Assembly (NCBI GenBank): GCA_964516095.1
Contig: CAZEYS010000024.1
Span: forward strand, 1 to 22,213
DNA from: Hydrogenothermus sp964516095
GTDB lineage: Bacteria; Aquificota; Aquificia; Aquificales; Hydrogenothermaceae
DNA: 22,213 nucleotides
Direction of reading: 5' to 3'
In this document: one piece after another, positions 15,000 through 22,213 of the stretch
How positions within the stretch are numbered: position 1 is the first letter of the stretch
Layout: every line of letters starts with the position of its first letter
The notes under the pieces: model-generated
The model's input: only the letters and a program-made list of their open reading frames with translations
Database searches by the model: none
What the model was told of the DNA's origin: nothing
Program-made: the position numbers and the translations under genes

Positions 15000-15956
15000 A
15001 TGAAAATAGTATTCTTAGATGCAAAAACACTTGGAAATGATATAGACTTATCAAAACTAAATAAATTTGGAGAAGTTGAGATATATCCTACAACTAAGCC
15101 AGATGAAGTAATAGAAAGAGTAAAAGATGCCGATATAATCATAACAAATAAGGTTGTAATAGATAAAAAGGTTATAGATAATGCTCCTAAATTAAAACTC
15201 ATATGCGAGGCTGCAACCGGTTATAACAATATAGATATTGAATATGCAAAACAAAAATCTATCCAAGTTAGAAATGTTGCAGGCTACTCAACTGAAAGTG
15301 TGGTTCAACATACATTTGCAATGTTGTTCTATTTATTAGAGCATTTAAGATATTACGATGATTATGTTAAATCTGGAGAGTACTCTAAGAGTGATATATT
15401 TACACATATAGGGAAACCTTTTTGGGAAATAAACGGAAAAAGATGGGGGATTATTGGACTTGGAACAATAGGAAGAAGAGTTGCCCAAGTAGCCACTTCA
15501 TTCGGTGCTGAAGTTGTATATTTTTCTACCTCTGGTATAAAAAGAAAAGAGAATTACAAACAAGTATCTTTGGAAGAACTACTGGAAACTTCAGATATAG
15601 TTTCTATTCACGCTCCATTAAATGAGAGAACAAAAGGTCTCATTAAATACCCTCAGCTGAAATTAATGAAAAACAATGCAATTTTACTAAACCTTGGAAG
15701 AGGCTCCATTGTTGATGAAAATGACCTTGCAAGAGCCTTAGATGAAAACCTAATTGCAGCGGCAGGTCTTGATGTACTTGAAAAAGAGCCTATACAGGCA
15801 GACAATCCTCTTTTAAATATCAAAAATAAGGAAAAACTTTTAATTACCCCACATATTGCGTGGACCAGTATAGAAGCACGTCAAAGATTATTCAATGAAA
15901 TTGTCGAGAACATAGAATCTTTTCTACAGAATATAGATAGAAATAGGGTTGTGTAG
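15000..15956 (+). CDS. D-isomer-specific 2-hydroxyacid dehydrogenase
   Basis: NAD(P)-dependent oxidoreductase interconverting a 2-oxoacid and a D-2-hydroxyacid, 318 residues. The nucleotide loop GLGTIG is at 153-158. The catalytic set is R234 (NLGRGSIVDE), E263 (LEKEP) and H285 (TPHIAW). Glycerate/hydroxypyruvate reductase or D-lactate dehydrogenase are both possible. The end of the second Rossmann strand reads VVYFSTSG, without the acidic residue that binds the adenosine ribose in strict NAD enzymes, so NADP use is possible. No ACT or ASB domain is attached, so it is not a full-length SerA. GAGGAG precedes the ATG. It is the third gene of the bioF run, two bases after the 78-residue gene. 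Confidence 0.92.
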   Translation: MKIVFLDAKTLGNDIDLSKLNKFGEVEIYPTTKPDEVIERVKDADIIITNKVVIDKKVIDNAPKLKLICEAATGYNNIDIEYAKQKSIQVRNVAGYSTESVVQHTFAMLFYLLEHLRYYDDYVKSGEYSKSDIFTHIGKPFWEINGKRWGIIGLGTIGRRVAQVATSFGAEVVYFSTSGIKRKENYKQVSLEELLETSDIVSIHAPLNERTKGLIKYPQLKLMKNNAILLNLGRGSIVDENDLARALDENLIAAAGLDVLEKEPIQADNPLLNIKNKEKLLITPHIAWTSIEARQRLFNEIVENIESFLQNIDRNRVV

Positions 15957-15959
15957 ATG

Positions 15960-15990
15960 TTGCATAAAATTTTTATTTGCTTATTATAAT
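15960..15990 (+). promoter_or_regulatory. Probable promoter of the 61-residue gene
   Basis: TTGCAT (15960-15965) is followed by TATTAT (15982-15987, spacing 16) and by a perfect TATAAT (15985-15990, spacing 19). It lies in the 64-base gap between the dehydrogenase stop and the small gene, 30 bases before its ATG. Confidence 0.5.
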
Positions 15991-16020
15991 AATACAGTAG
16001 TACAAAGCAGAGGTATAAAT

Positions 16021-16206
16021 ATGAATGTAAAAAACGATGTTCAGGTTTATCTTTATAAAGATATAATGGATTTGCAGAAACAGCTGGTAGAACAGATGAT
16101 TCAAATGTTACCTGTTCAAAACATGCAGACAGATATGAGCAACAATGACCTTATAAAACAAACTCCACCTCCAAATCCAGATGGAAATATATCTAAATAC
16201 GCCTGA
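16021..16206 (+). CDS. Uncharacterised 61-residue protein
   Basis: Starts at the ATG at 16021, with AGAGG eight bases upstream. The open frame runs further up to 15949, but that part would include the promoter. The first 35 residues are a predicted amphipathic helix rich in Gln, Met and Leu (DIMDLQKQLVEQMIQMLP); the rest is polar with a Pro-rich TPPPNPDG. There is no signal peptide or metal motif. The helix composition and length recall the YjfB-like putative motility proteins, but I cannot confirm this. It overlaps the 3' end of convergent birA by 14 bases. A private promoter and good ribosome site suggest a real gene. Confidence 0.6.
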   Translation: MNVKNDVQVYLYKDIMDLQKQLVEQMIQMLPVQNMQTDMSNNDLIKQTPPPNPDGNISKYA

Positions 16207-17152
16207 GAGAAAGGTCTCCTGAATAAAAATCTATAATTTTGCCATTTAATAAAATCTGAAGACCTCCTTGTAAGTTCAATCCAGCTAAAACTCCTTCATA
16301 ACGATTATCACCGTCAATTAAAATTACTTTTTCGTTTTTCCACAAAAGATTTTTTTCTACTTCTTTTAAAACATCTAAATTTTTAGAAATGTAATCTAAA
16401 TATAACTTTTCTATATTATATAGAAGGTCTGCAAAGAGTTTTTTCCTATTTATAGATTTACCACTTTCAATTTTTAAAGATGTTGCTATATCTTTTACCT
16501 CTTGTAAATCATTTTCTGAATGGTTTATATTTATTCCAATTCCTACAACTATCTTTTTAATTTCACTTCCTTCAATGTCAGTCTCTAATAATATACCTGC
16601 CAGCTTTTTATTATTCAGGTAAATATCATTTGGCCACTTTATTTTTGTATTAAATCCATACTCTTTTAGTGTTTTCTGTAAAGCAAGAGGAAAGATAAGA
16701 GAAAATTTCATTAACTCGTTTATCTGAATGTTAGGTTTTAAAGTTATAGAAAAATAAAGACCTTTTTGACTTGTTGACAGCCACTTTCTCCCTTTTCTAC
16801 CTTTTCCCTTAGTTTGATTTTCTGCAACAACAACAGTTCCATGAGGCAAATCAGTAGATTTTGAATATGTATTTGTTGAGTCTATTTCTTTAAAAAAGAT
16901 ATAATTCTGGCCAATTGTGTTTGTTTTTAATAAGGGCTTTATCTCATTTTCCAGCAGCAGCTGTGTCCTTTTAAGAAGTTTATATCCTTCTTTTGAATGG
17001 CTGAACTTATACCCTATATTTTCTAATTTCTTTATCCTTTTCCAAATGGCAGTTCGAGAAACACAAAATTCTTTAGATAGTTCTTCTCCTGAAACTGTTT
17101 TTTTCCCTGAAATATCTATTATTTTTAAATCTATGTTATCTAACTTTATCAT
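16193..17152 (-). CDS. birA: Biotin-[acetyl-CoA-carboxylase] ligase with N-terminal repressor HTH
   Basis: Makes biotinyl-AMP and transfers biotin to the carrier domain of biotin enzymes; forms with an HTH also repress biotin genes. 319 residues. A winged helix-turn-helix (about 20-48, VSGEELSKEFCVSRTAIWKR) is followed by the catalytic domain with the biotinyl-AMP loop GKGRKGRKW (116-124), KWPNDI (172-177) and KLAGILLE, and a C-terminal SH3-like domain. It is therefore a group II bifunctional BirA. Its ATG overlaps the lepA stop by four bases, with AAAGG five bases upstream, so it is translated from the lepA transcript. I searched by eye for BirA operators near bioF and found none. Confidence 0.95.
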   Translation of the reverse strand: MIKLDNIDLKIIDISGKKTVSGEELSKEFCVSRTAIWKRIKKLENIGYKFSHSKEGYKLLKRTQLLLENEIKPLLKTNTIGQNYIFFKEIDSTNTYSKSTDLPHGTVVVAENQTKGKGRKGRKWLSTSQKGLYFSITLKPNIQINELMKFSLIFPLALQKTLKEYGFNTKIKWPNDIYLNNKKLAGILLETDIEGSEIKKIVVGIGININHSENDLQEVKDIATSLKIESGKSINRKKLFADLLYNIEKLYLDYISKNLDVLKEVEKNLLWKNEKVILIDGDNRYEGVLAGLNLQGGLQILLNGKIIDFYSGDLSLRRI

Positions 17153-18951
17153 TCTGCCTTTAGTATACTTAAGAATGCTTCCTGTGGAAGTTCTACTTTA
17201 CCAAACTGCTTCATTCTTTTTTTACCTTCTTTTTGTTTCTCAAGTAGTTTTTTCTTTCTTGTAACATCTCCTCCATAACATTTTGCTAAAACATCCCTTC
17301 TTAAAGGTGCAATTTTAGCAGAAGCTATAACTTTTGAACCGATAACAGCCTGAATTCTAACTTCAAATAGCTGTCTTGGTATTACCTCTTTCATTTTATC
17401 TACAATATTTCTTCCAATTCGGTAAGCTTTATCTCTGTGTACAATAAAAGAAAGAGCATCTACAACTTCTCCATTTATAAGTATGTTCATCTTCACTAAA
17501 TCACCTTCTCTATAACCAATGAATTCATAATCAAAAGAAGCATAACCTTTTGTTGCAGTTTTTAGTTTGTCATGGGAATCAAATAGAACTTCAGCCATTG
17601 GAATTTCATATCTTAATAAGGCTGTGTTTTTATCCAGATACTCAAAGCCTTTCTGAATTCCTCTTTTTTCTTGAACAAGTTGCATAATAGCTCCTATGTA
17701 TTCTGACGGAGTTATTATACTAGCCTCTATGTAAGGTTCTAAAATTGCATCTATCTTTGTTGGTTCAGGCAGTTGAGATGGGTTTCTAATTTCAATCTCT
17801 TCACCATTTTTAAGTCTAACTTTATAAATAACATTTGGAGCAGTAGTTATAAGCTCTATACCATACTCCCTTTCAAGTCTTTCTTGAACAATCTCCATAT
17901 GTAAAAGTCCTAAAAATCCACATCTAAATCCTAATCCTAAAGCAGGAGAGCTTTCTATTTCGTAGGTTAGTGCTGCATCATTGATAGAATACTTTTCCAA
18001 TGCGTCTCTCATATCTTCAAATGTAGTTGAACCAGTAGGATATAATCCTGCGTATACCATAGGTTTTGCAGGTCTAAATCCTGGAATAGGCTCCGGGGAT
18101 GGATTTTTAGCATCAGTAATAGTATCTCCAACTCTAATATCTCTAACATCTTTTATAGAAGCTGCAATATATCCAACATCTCCAGCCTTTAGTTCATCTA
18201 ATGCTGTCATTTTAGGTGTCTGAGCACCAACTTCAGTAACTTCAAACTCTTTTCCTGTAGACATAAGTCTTATTTTTGTTCCCTTCTTTACCTGTCCGTC
18301 GACAATTCTTACAAATGCAACTGCTCCTCGATAAGGATCGTAGTAAGAATCAAAAATTAATGCTTTTAAAGGTTTGTTTTCATCTCCTTTAGGAGGTGGA
18401 ATTTTATTTACAATAGCTTCCAGAATCTCTTCTATTCCTATTCCTGCTTTTCCAGAAGCTAAAATGGCTTCCTCAGGGTCAAGGCCTAAAACTTCTTCTA
18501 TCTGTCTTTTTATTCTATCTACATCAGCTGACGGTAAATCTATTTTATTAATTACTGGAATTATCTCTAAATCTAAGTTTAAAGCTTGCCAGAAAGTTGC
18601 AAGTGTCTGAGCTTCTATCCCTTGAGTTGCATCAATTAAAAGAAGAGCCCCTTCACAGGCTGCTAAAGAACGGGAAACTTCATATCCGAAATCAACGTGT
18701 CCTGGAGTATCAATAAGGTGAAGTGTGTAAGTATTTCCGTCTTTTGCCTTGTAATTTAATCTAACAGCCTGAAGTTTTATAGTTATTCCTCTTTCTCTTT
18801 CTATATCAAGGCTATCTAAAAGTTGCTCTTTTTTTTCTCTTTCTTCAACAGCTCCACAAAACTCCATTAATCTATCAGCTAAAGTAGACTTTCCATGGTC
18901 AACATGAGCTATTATGGAAAAGTTTCTGATGTATTTAAGTCTATCCGACAT
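17149..18951 (-). CDS. lepA: Elongation factor 4 (LepA), ribosomal back-translocase GTPase
   Basis: Translational GTPase that acts on stalled or mis-translocated ribosomes. 600 residues from the chosen start, the family norm. G1 AHVDHGKST (15-23), the RGITI switch I, G3 DTPGHVDF (81-88) and G4 NKID (135-138) are intact. The LepA-specific C-terminal domain is recognisable in LAKCYGGDVTRKKKLLEKQK and MKQFGKVELPQEAF. I start at the Met of MSDRLKYIRNF because AGGAGG lies four bases upstream. An ATG 15 bases further up has no ribosome site. It is transcribed with birA downstream and is divergent from tRNA-Leu. Confidence 0.97.
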   Translation of the reverse strand: MSDRLKYIRNFSIIAHVDHGKSTLADRLMEFCGAVEEREKKEQLLDSLDIERERGITIKLQAVRLNYKAKDGNTYTLHLIDTPGHVDFGYEVSRSLAACEGALLLIDATQGIEAQTLATFWQALNLDLEIIPVINKIDLPSADVDRIKRQIEEVLGLDPEEAILASGKAGIGIEEILEAIVNKIPPPKGDENKPLKALIFDSYYDPYRGAVAFVRIVDGQVKKGTKIRLMSTGKEFEVTEVGAQTPKMTALDELKAGDVGYIAASIKDVRDIRVGDTITDAKNPSPEPIPGFRPAKPMVYAGLYPTGSTTFEDMRDALEKYSINDAALTYEIESSPALGLGFRCGFLGLLHMEIVQERLEREYGIELITTAPNVIYKVRLKNGEEIEIRNPSQLPEPTKIDAILEPYIEASIITPSEYIGAIMQLVQEKRGIQKGFEYLDKNTALLRYEIPMAEVLFDSHDKLKTATKGYASFDYEFIGYREGDLVKMNILINGEVVDALSFIVHRDKAYRIGRNIVDKMKEVIPRQLFEVRIQAVIGSKVIASAKIAPLRRDVLAKCYGGDVTRKKKLLEKQKEGKKRMKQFGKVELPQEAFLSILKAE

Positions 18952-19034
18952 ATATCCTCCTGGCATTAAATATAGAAATTGATATATTATTTTATCCTAT
19001 TTAAATTGCAAAATTTCTCGTTTATAATAAATTA

Positions 19035-19043
19035 TGCTATAAT
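19035..19043 (+). promoter_or_regulatory. Extended -10 promoter of tRNA-Leu
   Basis: TGCTATAAT (TG at 19035-19036, TATAAT at 19038-19043) ends 12 bases before the mature tRNA, so transcription would start a few bases upstream of it. No -35 with proper spacing is seen. It is the same nine-base element as before the SDR gene. Confidence 0.6.
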
Positions 19044-19055
19044 TTCATTTCACTT

Positions 19056-19142
19056 GCGAGCGTGGCGGAATTGGCAGACGCGCGGGACTTAGGATCCCGT
19101 GGCCGCAAGGCCGTGAGGGTTCAACTCCCTCCGCTCGCACCA
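19056..19142 (+). tRNA. tRNA-Leu (anticodon UAG)
   Basis: Complete 87-base class II tRNA with an encoded CCA. The 7-bp acceptor stem GCGAGCG pairs with CGCTCGC, with discriminator A. The anticodon stem CGGGA/TCCCG (19083-19087/19095-19099) holds the loop CTTAGGA with anticodon TAG at 19090-19092, reading CUN codons. A long variable arm GGCC-GCAA-GGCC and the T-arm GAGGGTTCAACTCCCTC are present. By count 59 of 87 bases are G or C, against about one third in the surrounding DNA, as expected in a thermophile. Confidence 0.98.
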
Positions 19143-19147
19143 TAAAT

Positions 19148-19176
19148 TTGCTAAAAAATTTTTTAAGTTTTATACT
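19148..19176 (+). promoter_or_regulatory. Probable promoter of the CCP-rodZ-ogg-kdsB unit
   Basis: TTGCTA (19148-19153) and TATACT (19171-19176) are separated by exactly 17 bases, 39 bases before the first ATG. The spacer contains A6T6 inside a 14-base AT palindrome. An inverted repeat TTAAGT (19163-19168) / ACTTAA (19174-19179) overlaps the -10 and could be an operator or chance. Confidence 0.55.
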
Positions 19177-19215
19177 TAATATAAACAAACTTCTTATAAC
19201 AAGAGGGAAAGAAAA

Positions 19216-19404
19216 ATGGAAAAAATTAAAAGATTAACTCTATGTTCTTCTGCTTCATGTTGTCCTGATATCGAAATCAGAAAAAATGAAAATGGTGAAT
19301 ATGAAGTTGTTTTTGAAGAAGATGGTCAAAAATTAGTCTTAAATAAAGACGCATGGAACATACTTGTAAAGTATATTAAAGAAGGGCAACTTACGGAGCT
19401 TTGA
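19216..19404 (+). CDS. Small protein with CSSASCCP cysteine motif
   Basis: 62 residues. Three cysteines sit near the N terminus (C10, C15, C16) in LCSSASCCPDIEI, followed by two beta-strand-like segments (EYEVVFEEDGQKLVLNK) and a helix ending in IKEGQLTEL. I recall similar short proteins with a C-x4-C-C-P motif in other bacteria and archaea, all without assigned function; metal binding or redox activity is inference from the cysteines only. No signal peptide or membrane segment. AGAGGG lies upstream of the ATG. It is first in a run of four genes, and the ribosome site of the next gene lies inside its last codons. Confidence 0.75.
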   Translation: MEKIKRLTLCSSASCCPDIEIRKNENGEYEVVFEEDGQKLVLNKDAWNILVKYIKEGQLTEL

Positions 19405-19407
19405 TAC

Positions 19408-20172
19408 TTGAACTTTAATGAAATTCAAGAGCTTTTAAAAAAGACACGAGAAGAAAAAAATATTTCATTAGAGGAGTTAAGTAAAAAGTTAAAAGTTACA
19501 AAGCATAAATTGTATGAATTAGAAAACAATACTGATTTCTTAGAAGAAAACAAAACTTATGGATATTTTTTGCTCAAAAATGTCTGTAAAGAAATCGGAC
19601 TTCCAACAGATAAACTTGAGAAGAGGCCAGAGATTACTGAAAAACCGACTACCGTAGCTGAAAATAGAGATGATGAAAAAGAAGGCTTTATAGATATATT
19701 TAAAGAGAAGATTATAAACATATTTAAACTATCCTTTTTGTTTCTGTTGATATTTTCGTCATTTTATCTCATAAAAATAACTAAAAAGAGCTTGCCAGAA
19801 AATACGGATATCAATATTGAGAACTACAGTTATGATTTTACTATTAAGAATACCATTCCCACGGAAAAGGAAAGTAGCAATTCATCTTTAAATACAAATC
19901 AGAACATATTTATAGTTGCTAAGAATAATGCATGGTTAAGTGCAAATGTAGATGGTACAGATAGAGTTATCAACTTAAGTACAAACAAAAAGGTAAAACT
20001 TAATTTTAAAAAGAAAATACATTTTATTACTATAGGAAATGCAGATAACATTGTAATTTACTATAAAAACAAAAAGGTTGTATTTAACAAAAAAAAGATT
20101 ATACATAATATCTTTGTAGATAAAGATGGTATATTCCAAAATGGATATAACTTAATAGGTAAAAACACGTGA
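19408..20172 (+). CDS. RodZ-like membrane protein (N-terminal HTH, C-terminal DUF4115-like)
   Basis: 254 residues. The N-terminal helix-turn-helix (about 1-65, with ISLEELSKKLKVTKHKLYELE) is of the RodZ/Xre type, which binds MreB in characterised members. One transmembrane helix (about 106-124) follows a charged linker. The external C-terminal part (about 163-235) has the VAKNNAWLSANVDG start and the IGNADNIVIYYKNKKV segment typical of the RodZ C-terminal domain. A cell-shape role is therefore likely, with the HTH used for protein contact rather than DNA. It begins with TTG, supported by GGAG (19396-19399) eight bases upstream and only three bases after the preceding stop. Its stop overlaps the next gene's GTG start by four bases. 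Confidence 0.8.
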   Translation: MNFNEIQELLKKTREEKNISLEELSKKLKVTKHKLYELENNTDFLEENKTYGYFLLKNVCKEIGLPTDKLEKRPEITEKPTTVAENRDDEKEGFIDIFKEKIINIFKLSFLFLLIFSSFYLIKITKKSLPENTDINIENYSYDFTIKNTIPTEKESSNSSLNTNQNIFIVAKNNAWLSANVDGTDRVINLSTNKKVKLNFKKKIHFITIGNADNIVIYYKNKKVVFNKKKIIHNIFVDKDGIFQNGYNLIGKNT

Positions 20173-20837
20173 TACCAGCAAAAGAAGAAATACAAAAGGC
20201 TATTTCAGAAGTTGAAAAGTATGTTAATGAAAGAATTTCCCAGTTTAAAAATCTAAAAAAAGAAAATTTAACTGTTTTTGATTTTAGGCCATTTTTAGAT
20301 ATAGACCCTTACGAAGCTGACATCTTTTCAGAAGCTTCTTTTTGTATTCTAACAGCTAACTCTTCTGCTGCACTTGGGATAAAAATTCAAAAAAATATTG
20401 GGATTGATGGCTTTAAAAAACTTCCTCTTGAAGACCTTTACGAAAAAATCAAAAGTTTTGGCCACAGATTTGCTTACCAGAGGGCAGAAAGGATAGTAAA
20501 ACTAAGAGAAAAAGAAGAACTACTACTTGAAGCTGCCAGATATGAAAACGGTAAATCTGCGAGAGAAAAACTGGTAAAAGAGATATATGGCTATGGTTAT
20601 AAAGAAGCCAGCCATTTTTTGAGAAACATAGGATTTGACGATGTGGCGATAATAGACAGACATATATCCAGATTTTTATTTGAAAAAGGACTTGTAAAAC
20701 CACGAAAGACTATAACAAAAAAAGTTTATATAGAAGCTGAAGAGGCTCTTTCTAAAATAGCCCAAGATATGGGATTAACACTGTCAGAATTAGACCTGTA
20801 TATTTTTTATATAAAGACCAAAAAAGTTCTAAAATGA
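20169..20837 (+). CDS. ogg: 8-oxoguanine DNA glycosylase/AP lyase, Ogg2 family
   Basis: Bifunctional base-excision enzyme that removes 8-oxoguanine and cuts the abasic site. 222 residues, the length of the small Ogg2 class found mainly in archaea and thermophilic bacteria. The hairpin GYGYKEASHFLRNIG carries the Schiff-base Lys (K145), and the catalytic Asp is D163 in IIDRHISRFL. An N-terminal LTANSSAALGIKIQ segment matches the family. The start is GTG at 20169, overlapping the RodZ-like stop (GTGA), with only a weak TAGGT upstream, so coupled translation is likely. It is a separate family from the Fe-S glycosylase at 5704, and kdsB overlaps it by four bases. Confidence 0.9.
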   Translation: MIPAKEEIQKAISEVEKYVNERISQFKNLKKENLTVFDFRPFLDIDPYEADIFSEASFCILTANSSAALGIKIQKNIGIDGFKKLPLEDLYEKIKSFGHRFAYQRAERIVKLREKEELLLEAARYENGKSAREKLVKEIYGYGYKEASHFLRNIGFDDVAIIDRHISRFLFEKGLVKPRKTITKKVYIEAEEALSKIAQDMGLTLSELDLYIFYIKTKKVLK

Positions 20838-21562
20838 AGGCTGTAATAATACCTGCTCGAGAAGGTTCCACAAGACTTAAAAATAAAATGCTTCTCGAAA
20901 TATGTGGAAAACCTTTAATAAGATGGACTGTTGAAAACTGTTTAAAGGTTAAAAACGTAAAAGTCATTGTAGCAACTGATTCTACTAAAATTAGAGATGC
21001 CATTAAAGATTTAAATATAGATGTTGAGATAACGCCTTCAAATCTAAATAGCGGTAGTGATAGAATTGCTTATGTAGTTAAAAAAAGACCTGAAATATCC
21101 ACTATAGTGAATGTCCAGGGAGATGAGCCTCTTATTTCTCCTGATGATATTCAGACTATATTGAAAAAACTTGAAGAAGATAACGTTGTATCCCTTTACT
21201 ATCCTATTAATAGTATTCAGGAATATGAAAATCCAAATGTTGTGAAAGTAGTTTTAGATAAAAACTCTTATGCTATTTACTTTTCACGGAGCCGTATACC
21301 ATTTTCACGGGATGATAACTTTTCTTTTTTAAAGAAAAATAGCCTTATAAATAAACATATAGGAGTTTATGGCTATAGAAGGGATGTTTTACTGGATTTT
21401 GCCTATAATTTAACTCCTCCCCCGTTAGAAGAAGCAGAAAAATTAGAGCAACTTAGACTGCTTTATCACGGTTATAGGATAAAAATGATAAAAGCTTCAA
21501 AGAACACTATTGGCGTAGACACTTTTGAAGATTATCAAAAGATTTGTAATTTATTAGGCTAA
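20834..21562 (+). CDS. kdsB: 3-deoxy-manno-octulosonate cytidylyltransferase (CMP-Kdo synthetase)
   Basis: Activates Kdo with CTP for inner-core lipopolysaccharide, showing a Gram-negative outer membrane. 242 residues, normal length. N-terminal nucleotide-binding motif VIIPAREGSTRLKNKML (4-20), the SGSDRI segment (73-78), QGDEP (95-99) with the metal-binding Asp, and SRSRIPF and HIGVYGYRRD blocks are all characteristic. The ATG overlaps the upstream stop by four bases; no strong Shine-Dalgarno is seen, so it depends on coupling. It ends the unit that starts at the CCP-motif gene and overlaps the convergent clpS stop by four bases. Confidence 0.95.
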   Translation: MKAVIIPAREGSTRLKNKMLLEICGKPLIRWTVENCLKVKNVKVIVATDSTKIRDAIKDLNIDVEITPSNLNSGSDRIAYVVKKRPEISTIVNVQGDEPLISPDDIQTILKKLEEDNVVSLYYPINSIQEYENPNVVKVVLDKNSYAIYFSRSRIPFSRDDNFSFLKKNSLINKHIGVYGYRRDVLLDFAYNLTPPPLEEAEKLEQLRLLYHGYRIKMIKASKNTIGVDTFEDYQKICNLLG

Positions 21563-21837
21563 ATAAAAACCTCAACTGATAGGTCAATTTCTTCCAATAT
21601 GTTAGCCACTTTGAGAGCTTCATTTAAATCACCTTCAAAAACTGTTGCTTTTCCTTTAGTATGTACTTCCATTGTATATCTTTCTGCTGTAGCGTAATCG
21701 CATCCAAGGGCTTTCATTAATTGATTTATTACTTCATCAAATGTATGCCAGTCATCATCGTATAAAACTACCTTTGCAGGTAAGTTCAGATTTGAACTTG
21801 TCTTTTCCTGAATATCAACTTCAAAACCTATTCCCAT
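21559..21837 (-). CDS. clpS: ClpS-like N-end-rule adaptor
   Basis: 92-residue adaptor family that delivers substrates with destabilising N-terminal residues to ClpAP or ClpCP. The core VVLYDDDWHTFDEVINQLMK, the ERYTMEVHTKGKA segment with the conserved His, and the helix LNEALKVANIL are recognisable. Relative to E. coli ClpS (LVNDDYTPMEFV), the first Asn of the pocket is Asp and the gatekeeper Met is Phe, so recognition may differ. AGAGGTG lies eight bases before the ATG. It starts 12 bases after the nadD stop and is probably co-transcribed with it. No ClpA, ClpC or ClpP gene is in the window; ClpB here lacks the ClpP loop. Confidence 0.85.
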   Translation of the reverse strand: MGIGFEVDIQEKTSSNLNLPAKVVLYDDDWHTFDEVINQLMKALGCDYATAERYTMEVHTKGKATVFEGDLNEALKVANILEEIDLSVEVFI

Positions 21838-21849
21838 CTGTTTACACCT

Positions 21850-22213
21850 CTAACTTCTGTAAAGATTATTTTTTAAAATATATTCTTCCACTTCTTTCAA
21901 GACAAGATATTTTATACTTTTATTTTCTTTTACTCTATAACGTATCTCAGTAGAGGATACATCTATTTTCCTGCAGTCATAAAAATAAACAAACGCTCCA
22001 CTTTTATCTATTTGACAGTCCTTTTTTATTTTTACAAATGGGAAGTACTCGTCTATGTAATCTTTTACGTTATAAAATGTATCATTACCTCTTCCAACTA
22101 CTATAAAATTTGTATTTTTTAAAAGTTTTACAGGTTCTTTCCATAAATGAAGAGTTAAAAATGCATCTGTACCAACTATAAAAAATGGATTATAGCCTAA
22201 TCTTTTTTTAAAA
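21850..22213 (-). CDS. nadD: Nicotinate-nucleotide adenylyltransferase, C-terminal part (5' end outside window)
   Basis: Adenylates nicotinate mononucleotide in NAD synthesis. The minus-strand frame is open from the window edge to a TAG at 21850-21852, giving 121 visible codons; the N terminus with the HxGH motif lies outside. The visible part begins FKKRLGYNPFFIVGTDAF, matching the central GxDA-W block (GTDAFLTLHLW), and ends with VSSTEIRYRVKEN and YILKNNLYRS, which are the characteristic SSTxIR nucleotide-binding motif and the YI-x-LY tail. An in-frame stop is absent throughout. clpS follows after 12 bases on the same strand. Confidence 0.92.
   Translation of the reverse strand, partial: FKKRLGYNPFFIVGTDAFLTLHLWKEPVKLLKNTNFIVVGRGNDTFYNVKDYIDEYFPFVKIKKDCQIDKSGAFVYFYDCRKIDVSSTEIRYRVKENKSIKYLVLKEVEEYILKNNLYRS

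Noticed and set aside
19151..19179. A6T6 palindrome and AT inverted repeat as a tRNA-Leu terminator
   Set aside because: Pure AT stem with no loop and no GC pairs; the stretch is better explained as the promoter spacer of the next unit.
1..22213. CRISPR, transposon, phage or toxin-antitoxin elements
   Set aside because: Read through on both strands; no regular repeats, terminal inverted repeats, integrase or transposase motifs were seen.

Overview
The window is AT-rich (about one third G+C by eye), densely packed bacterial chromosome with many strand switches. I see no insertion sequence, phage gene, CRISPR array or ribosomal RNA. Three things suggest a thermophilic member of the Aquificales, probably the Hydrogenothermaceae (Sulfurihydrogenibium or a relative): the base composition, a ClpB of about 1000 residues, and a KaiC-like ATPase next to a regulator of a type I associate with thermophiles. 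The tRNA is about 68% G+C inside this AT-rich DNA, which also points to high growth temperature. The genus is inference; no 16S gene is present.

Layout. 1-4843: the 3' end of gyrB converges on a short-chain dehydrogenase gene; a divergent clpB follows and ends at a clear terminator. 4828-6953: a secreted TPR protein (minus strand) is divergent from an endonuclease III-like glycosylase and an overlapping plsC. A small periplasmic cytochrome c (minus) converges on plsC, with a terminator between them. 7365-10868: a probable operon of hemE, an OsmC-family gene, a DUF948-like membrane protein, a YtxH-like protein and gatA. 10879-12557: a two-gene unit with its own promoter and terminator, encoding the KaiC-like ATPase and a helix-turn-helix partner. 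12559-16206: a membrane GGDEF protein divergent from bioF, then a coupled 78-residue protein and a D-2-hydroxyacid dehydrogenase, then a 61-residue protein with its own promoter.

16193-18951 (minus): lepA followed by an overlapping birA. 19035-21562 (plus): tRNA-Leu(UAG), then a unit of a 62-residue CCP-motif protein, a RodZ-like protein, an Ogg2-type glycosylase and kdsB, joined by very short gaps or 4-base overlaps. 21559-22213 (minus): nadD, cut by the window end, followed by a ClpS-like adaptor.

Most genes are housekeeping: gyrase, protein disaggregation, heme, biotin, amidated tRNA, translation fidelity, Kdo and NAD synthesis, and base excision repair. The points that stand out are the KaiC-like/regulator pair, a ClpB with a large coiled-coil insert in its N-domain plus a well-placed internal start, two base-excision glycosylases from different families each coupled to an envelope gene, and several small uncharacterised proteins. 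No intergenic stretch exceeds about 300 bases; the longest (1636-1805) holds two divergent promoters.
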